64,000 bases of DNA from Tubiluchus corallicola (taxonomy: Eukaryota > Priapulida > Priapulimorpha > Priapulimorphida > Tubiluchidae), in contig JAQGDQ010000224.1 in the NCBI GenBank assembly GCA_030141605.1, positions 186,001-250,000 on the forward strand, in the 5' to 3' direction. The notes beneath the pieces are model-generated. The model saw nothing but the letters and a program-made list of their open reading frames with translations. It searched no databases and had not been told where the DNA came from. Position numbers and translations under genes: made by a program. This document shows positions 60,033 to 64,000 of the stretch, one piece after another (the stretch's first letter is position 1; each line of letters starts with the position of its first letter).

Positions 60033-61019
60033 TTAGTCCTCTTCACTGGAGAAGTCATCCGAGGAGACAGCTAGATCTATAGAAATATCTGTATTTGTGG
60101 GTGGCATTTGTTGTTGACCTTCAGTGTTCTTCTTTTCAGCCAACTTTTCCACCTCCTTTCTCACCAACTTGCTTACAGTTGTTTCCATTCTCTCATACAT
60201 ACGATCAACTGCCTCATTCCACTCTTTTTCTTTCTTCTCCGTAATTTCTTTACTCTTCTTCTCTAAAACTGCTTCCCACTTATTTAGAGCTGCTACCCTG
60301 CATCGCTCCTCTAGTTCCATGATCTCATTTTTTAATTTTAATATCTTTTCCCTCATGACTATCTGATCTAGCTCTGTGCATGGAGGTGGAGCTTTTCGTG
60401 GCACCTTGTCCGACTGCGGTGCAAGGAATACTGGCAGATTTTTCGACTGTGTTTCCTTGTATGGTTTATAGTGTGGTAAGGCAGGTCTAGTTGGTTTTCT
60501 AACTTGGTTGGTCAGGTTATGGGTGCTGTTCTGCCTCACAATACTTCTGCTTCTGAAATTTCTGAAGGTTGAGTTGCTTGTTGGTGGCTTGAAGGCCCTG
60601 TTCTTCGGATTACTTAACTCAGGCCTTACTGTAACTGGGGAAGTTCCTCTTTTTGTTTTGGGTGATTTTGCTGTTTTGATTTTGCTTTCCTGTTCCGACC
60701 TCTGATTATGACTCTTTAAATCTCGCTCTTTCTTCCCGTCTTTTCTTTCCAGACTGCTGTCACTAGTTGTACTCCATTTGGAGCGGCTCAATCTTGGTGA
60801 TCCTTCTGGTGACAGAGGTCTTTTATCAACAGAGGTTGCCTGAGGTGGCCTTTCAAGACGCTTAGTTGGCCAAGTAGCGGGAATTTGTCTACTCCCATGA
60901 CATGCCTTCCAGTGTTTTGACATATAGGCAGTCCTTTGAGACCTATAGTCACAGTTTGTACAACAGTACACTGTCTCCCTCCTAAAATAGACAAAATAAC
61001 AGTGTTTTAATAACTTCAT
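60033..61019 (-). CDS. Zinc-finger and coiled-coil ORF downstream of retroelement pol
   Basis: An open frame of 328 codons ends at 60033. A C2H2 zinc finger is visible at residues 20-41: C20-x2-C23-x12-H36-x4-H41 (CCTNCDYRSQRTAYMSKHWK and CH). A basic Ser/Pro/Lys-rich linker (42-210) follows, then a charged helix with coiled-coil character (about 215-298: KILKLKNEIMELEERCRVAA) and an acidic end (SSDDFSSEED). A good splice acceptor (TGTCTATTTTAG, exon base 60981) lies just before the finger, so the first 12 or so codons may be intronic and the protein may begin in an upstream exon. It is on the same strand as pol and starts about 250 bases after pol coding ends. Either it is an extra ORF of the retroelement, in the env position but not env-like, or it is the last exon of an unrelated zinc-finger gene. 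I do not recognise a family. Confidence 0.6.
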   Translation of the reverse strand: MKLLKHCYFVYFRRETVYCCTNCDYRSQRTAYMSKHWKACHGSRQIPATWPTKRLERPPQATSVDKRPLSPEGSPRLSRSKWSTTSDSSLERKDGKKERDLKSHNQRSEQESKIKTAKSPKTKRGTSPVTVRPELSNPKNRAFKPPTSNSTFRNFRSRSIVRQNSTHNLTNQVRKPTRPALPHYKPYKETQSKNLPVFLAPQSDKVPRKAPPPCTELDQIVMREKILKLKNEIMELEERCRVAALNKWEAVLEKKSKEITEKKEKEWNEAVDRMYERMETTVSKLVRKEVEKLAEKKNTEGQQQMPPTNTDISIDLAVSSDDFSSEED

Positions 61020-61352
61020 TTTCCACGGTTACGTTTTTTTTTTACTAAGGTACCTTTGCCTATTTCTTTTTTTTCTACATTGTAATTGTAATAAGTGACA
61101 CATTTCTAAGTGACATGTGATTATCAAGTGTCACTAACTCATACTTTTCTATATTTTTTTTTCTTATGCTGGATGCAGTTTAATGCCTTGCCCAGGGCAA
61201 CTAATCCAGATAACAGCTTTTAACAGAAAATTAATGCAGCAGCAGAGGAAAGGAAGAAAATATGGTTAAGTTATAGGTCAAGTCTGTTTGGAGGTTTCCT
61301 CATCCGCTGTCCTCTTCCTAGCATTGTGTCAGAAGTGCTACTGGACGGTTCA

Positions 61353-64000
61353 TCATTTTTTTTCTTGAATTGTGGTAGTTCCTGTTGTATACATTTCTTC
61401 TTTCTCTGCTACTTCTTCATTAACTGTAGGAAAAATTCTACTCAATTCAAATTCTTCTAGTTGCTGTTCATCATCAGAATTTGCTAGTTTCTCTATTTCT
61501 GTCCAGTCTATTGGTGGTTCATCAGTATGATAAAGCTTCAAGTTGTCAATATGAACTACTTTAACAGGAGCTTTTGCATCTCTCTGGATTTGGTATGTCA
61601 CATTATTAATCTTCTTTAGTACTAGATATGGGCCTTGCCAGCCTTGGCCTAATTTTCTCCTGGTAGCTGGTGGATACCAGTACCATACCCAGTTACCTTT
61701 ATCAATGCTAAGCCTTTTCACAAATTGATCATAATCTCGTTTTTGTCTTTCTGCAGCTTTTCCCAGTGATTCTCGAGCAAAATTGTGTGCCTCTTTTATA
61801 ACATCTCTTATCCATTCTACGTATTCCTGTGGACACTGTGTAGGTCTTTCTGGCTGTGGTGGAGGTCCCACCATCACATCTAATGGCAAATGGTTTTCCC
61901 TACCAAACATCATTAAGTTTGGCGAGCAATTGGTAGACGCATGTGCGGTTGCCCTGTATGCCATCATGACATAAGGGAGGTGGTCATCCCAGTCATCACG
62001 ATGATCGTTAACAAATATAGCCAGCATTTGCTGTAATGTCCTCATAAATCTCTCAACGAGACCATCTGATTGTGGATGATACGGGGTTGTCCTTGTTTTG
62101 TCAATCTGCAAAGCAGCACACATTTCTTGAAATAACTTTGACTCAAAGTCTGGCCCTTGGTCACTATGTATTTGAATTGGTACTCCAAACCTGCATATAA
62201 ATTCGGTCACCAACACATCTGCAACAGTATATGCCTCGTGATTAGGAAGTGCATAGGCTTCGGCCCATTTTGTAAAATAGTCACAGACGACCATCACCAC
62301 CTTATTTTTCTTATCAGTCTCTTCTAGTGGTCCTAAAATGTCTATTGCTATTCTTTCAAATGGTCCAGTTGCCCTCTGTTGTTGCAGTTTACCTCTTTTT
62401 GGTCCTTTTCCAGGTTTTCTTCTGGCACAAGCAGCACAATATAGGCACCATCTTTTAATGTCTGCCTGATAACCTGGCCAGTAATACCGTTGCTTTAATA
62501 ATGACAGACTCCTCTGTATTCCTTGGTGTGCACCAGTTCTGGTTTCATGCAAAGCTCTAAATAATTTCCTTCGTAATGCAGTTGGTACAACCATCTGGTA
62601 TACAGGAGCACTTGGTGTTACATCTGTTTCCCACTTCTTGTACAGCAATCCATCTCGTACCTCTAATACATCAAACAAGTTCCAGTATGCCTTGAAATCT
62701 GGGTGTTTATCTTTCACATCTTTCCAGCTGGGTCGGTCCAAATCTTCTTCTTTCAACTCCTTGAATAACAAAACTGCTTCCTCTTCCTGTTGCATGTTAA
62801 TAACATCTTCTCTTGACAAATCTAAAACAAACTTTTTCTCTTCTTCATCTTCTACCTCTATTTCTTGACTTGCCAATATTCTGCTGGGAGCCACTACAAA
62901 ACATGAACCATGCGCTGCTTCCTCAGCCATATAGGGAGCCTCTCCTAAACACAAATCGTGCGCTGCTTCTTCCATATGAGGAGGAGCCTCTACCAAACAC
63001 GATTTCTGCGCTGCTTCCCTGATATCACCAGGAGCCTCTACAGAACACAAGTCGTGCGCTGCATCCTTTCCACAAGTAGGTGCCTCTGTTATGCACAGTC
63101 TGTGCGCTGCTTCCTGGTCTTCATAAACATTGTCAAGTCCATCTTCCCCCTTTCTGGAATTACCTTCCATGCATAAGCATTCTTTTCTACATCTTACTTT
63201 ACCTTTTCTGAAACTACTGCTTTCCTCTTCTCCATTTCCAGCTGGTATTGCATAGATAAAATCACACTCAGCATTGTTTGGAACTTTTAAAATATCGTTA
63301 CGTGTCCTCTTGCTAATTTCTTTAGAACTGTGGGCTTCTTTCGTGCCTTTATGCCTGTCGTCATTACAGTCCTCTCTTGGGCATTTGCTAACCCTTGTAT
63401 TTGGTTTTCTGGATAATCCATCAGCATTCCCATGTTGTGTTCCTTTTCTATGCTCAACACTAAAATCATAAGTGTCTAAAATAGATAACCATCTTGCTAT
63501 CATACCTTCTGGGTTCTTGAAATTGATGAGCCAAGTTAGTGCTGCATGATCAGTCCGAATCCTAAAATGTCTTCCCCATAGATAATGGTGGAATTGTTTT
63601 ACAAATGTGATAACAGCCAGTAATTCTTTTTTTGTAGTACAGTACTGCCTTTGTGACTGGTTTAATGTCCTACTAGCATAAGCAATGACTTTCTCTTCAT
63701 CGACTTGTAACTGGGATAAAACAGCTCCAATCCCAGAGTTACTGGCATCTGTATCTAAGATGAATTTTCCCTCCTGTGTTGGATATGCCAATGCAGGACT
63801 TCGTGTTAAAAGATCTATTAAGGTGTTAAATGCTGCCATACATGAATCATTCCAAATAAATGTTGCTCCTTTCTTTGTCAAGGCAGTAAGGGGGTCTGCA
63901 ATTGAGGCAAAATGTGGAATGAATTTTCTATAATATAAAGCAAATCCCAAGAAGCTACGTACTTGTGTAGGTGTTTTTGGGAATGTCCAATTCTTTACAG
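61353..64000 (-). CDS. pol: Ty3/gypsy-type retrotransposon pol (RNase H, integrase), partial
   Basis: The frame is open from the right edge to a stop at 61353; the reverse transcriptase core lies outside the window. Residue numbers count from base 63950. RT connection about 1-60. RNase H about 61-180 with acidic residues in LDTDAS, KKELLAV and RTDHAALTWL. An unusual linker about 181-400 carries 16-residue repeats. The integrase zinc-binding region has H468, H475, C505 and C508 (HQGIQRSLSLLKQRYYWPGY between them). The integrase core has D537, D597 and E633, a D,D-35-E spacing. A GPY-type module lies at 772-790 (WQGPYLVLKKINNVTYQIQ). These are diagnostic of Ty3/gypsy pol, with integrase after RNase H. 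An 8-base T run at 61357-61364 (plus strand) coincides with the stop; another frame stays open to 61271 and its composition resembles a gypsy pol tail, so an indel there is likely. Confidence 0.95.
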   Translation of the reverse strand, partial: VKNWTFPKTPTQVRSFLGFALYYRKFIPHFASIADPLTALTKKGATFIWNDSCMAAFNTLIDLLTRSPALAYPTQEGKFILDTDASNSGIGAVLSQLQVDEEKVIAYASRTLNQSQRQYCTTKKELLAVITFVKQFHHYLWGRHFRIRTDHAALTWLINFKNPEGMIARWLSILDTYDFSVEHRKGTQHGNADGLSRKPNTRVSKCPREDCNDDRHKGTKEAHSSKEISKRTRNDILKVPNNAECDFIYAIPAGNGEEESSSFRKGKVRCRKECLCMEGNSRKGEDGLDNVYEDQEAAHRLCITEAPTCGKDAAHDLCSVEAPGDIREAAQKSCLVEAPPHMEEAAHDLCLGEAPYMAEEAAHGSCFVVAPSRILASQEIEVEDEEEKKFVLDLSREDVINMQQEEEAVLLFKELKEEDLDRPSWKDVKDKHPDFKAYWNLFDVLEVRDGLLYKKWETDVTPSAPVYQMVVPTALRRKLFRALHETRTGAHQGIQRSLSLLKQRYYWPGYQADIKRWCLYCAACARRKPGKGPKRGKLQQQRATGPFERIAIDILGPLEETDKKNKVVMVVCDYFTKWAEAYALPNHEAYTVADVLVTEFICRFGVPIQIHSDQGPDFESKLFQEMCAALQIDKTRTTPYHPQSDGLVERFMRTLQQMLAIFVNDHRDDWDDHLPYVMMAYRATAHASTNCSPNLMMFGRENHLPLDVMVGPPPQPERPTQCPQEYVEWIRDVIKEAHNFARESLGKAAERQKRDYDQFVKRLSIDKGNWVWYWYPPATRRKLGQGWQGPYLVLKKINNVTYQIQRDAKAPVKVVHIDNLKLYHTDEPPIDWTEIEKLANSDDEQQLEEFELSRIFPTVNEEVAEKEEMYTTGTTTIQEKK
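62873..63113 (-). repeat. 48-bp coding tandem repeat in the pol linker
   Basis: Five consecutive 16-residue units (about residues 280-359 of the open pol segment) share EAAHDLCLVEAP followed by a variable four residues. Each unit keeps one Cys, and all but the third unit have AAH. Spacing is exactly 48 bases without frame loss. It lies between RNase H and the integrase zinc domain. Confidence 0.9.

Noticed and set aside
60124-60705. Plus-strand frames over the zinc-finger ORF region
   Set aside because: Shadows antisense to the longer minus-strand ORF, which has recognisable motifs.

Overview
The window is a piece of an animal nuclear genome: AT-rich, with many-exon genes, canonical GT/AG introns of about 0.3-6 kb, and abundant DNA transposons, satellites and one LTR retrotransposon. 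The host proteins are close to human orthologues. I cannot name the species; an invertebrate is likely, but that is inference from gene structure and repeat content only.

Layout. 459-15263 (-): CAND1, first 15 coding exons (644 codons); the gene runs off the left edge. 17868-19868 (-): CHMP4, an ESCRT-III subunit, complete in 5 exons (220 aa). 23124-32958 (+): ADRM1/Rpn13, the proteasomal ubiquitin receptor, complete in 9 exons (388 aa), plus an in-frame 123-bp candidate cassette exon. 37448-51555 (-): Staufen, complete coding region in 13 exons (697 aa) with five dsRNA-binding domains. 51.6-60 kb has no recognisable gene; it holds repeats and a 773-bp terminal-inverted-repeat element. 60033-64000 (-): a Ty3/gypsy-type retrotransposon (RNase H and integrase part of pol, cut by the right edge), followed by an ORF with a C2H2 zinc finger and a coiled coil.

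All exon junctions were read by hand, and the reading frame closes through every junction of the four host genes. CAND1 (cullin-RING ligase exchange factor) and ADRM1 both act in ubiquitin-dependent proteolysis, CHMP4 in membrane scission and Staufen in mRNA transport and decay. They are ordinary housekeeping neighbours, not a pathway cluster.

The unusual material is in the repeats. A hAT-like miniature element in CAND1 intron 13 has been blown up by about 170 copies of a 27-bp internal unit, and a normal copy of the same family with a perfect 8-bp target duplication lies 4 kb away in another CAND1 intron. A 38-bp perfect-TIR element with TGT/ACA ends has a related unoccupied site in the window. 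Splice boundaries of CAND1 exon 11 and Staufen exon 2 are tandemly duplicated. The ADRM1 cassette exon would insert 41 charged residues into the DEUBAD domain. The retroelement pol carries five 16-residue Cys-containing repeats between RNase H and integrase.
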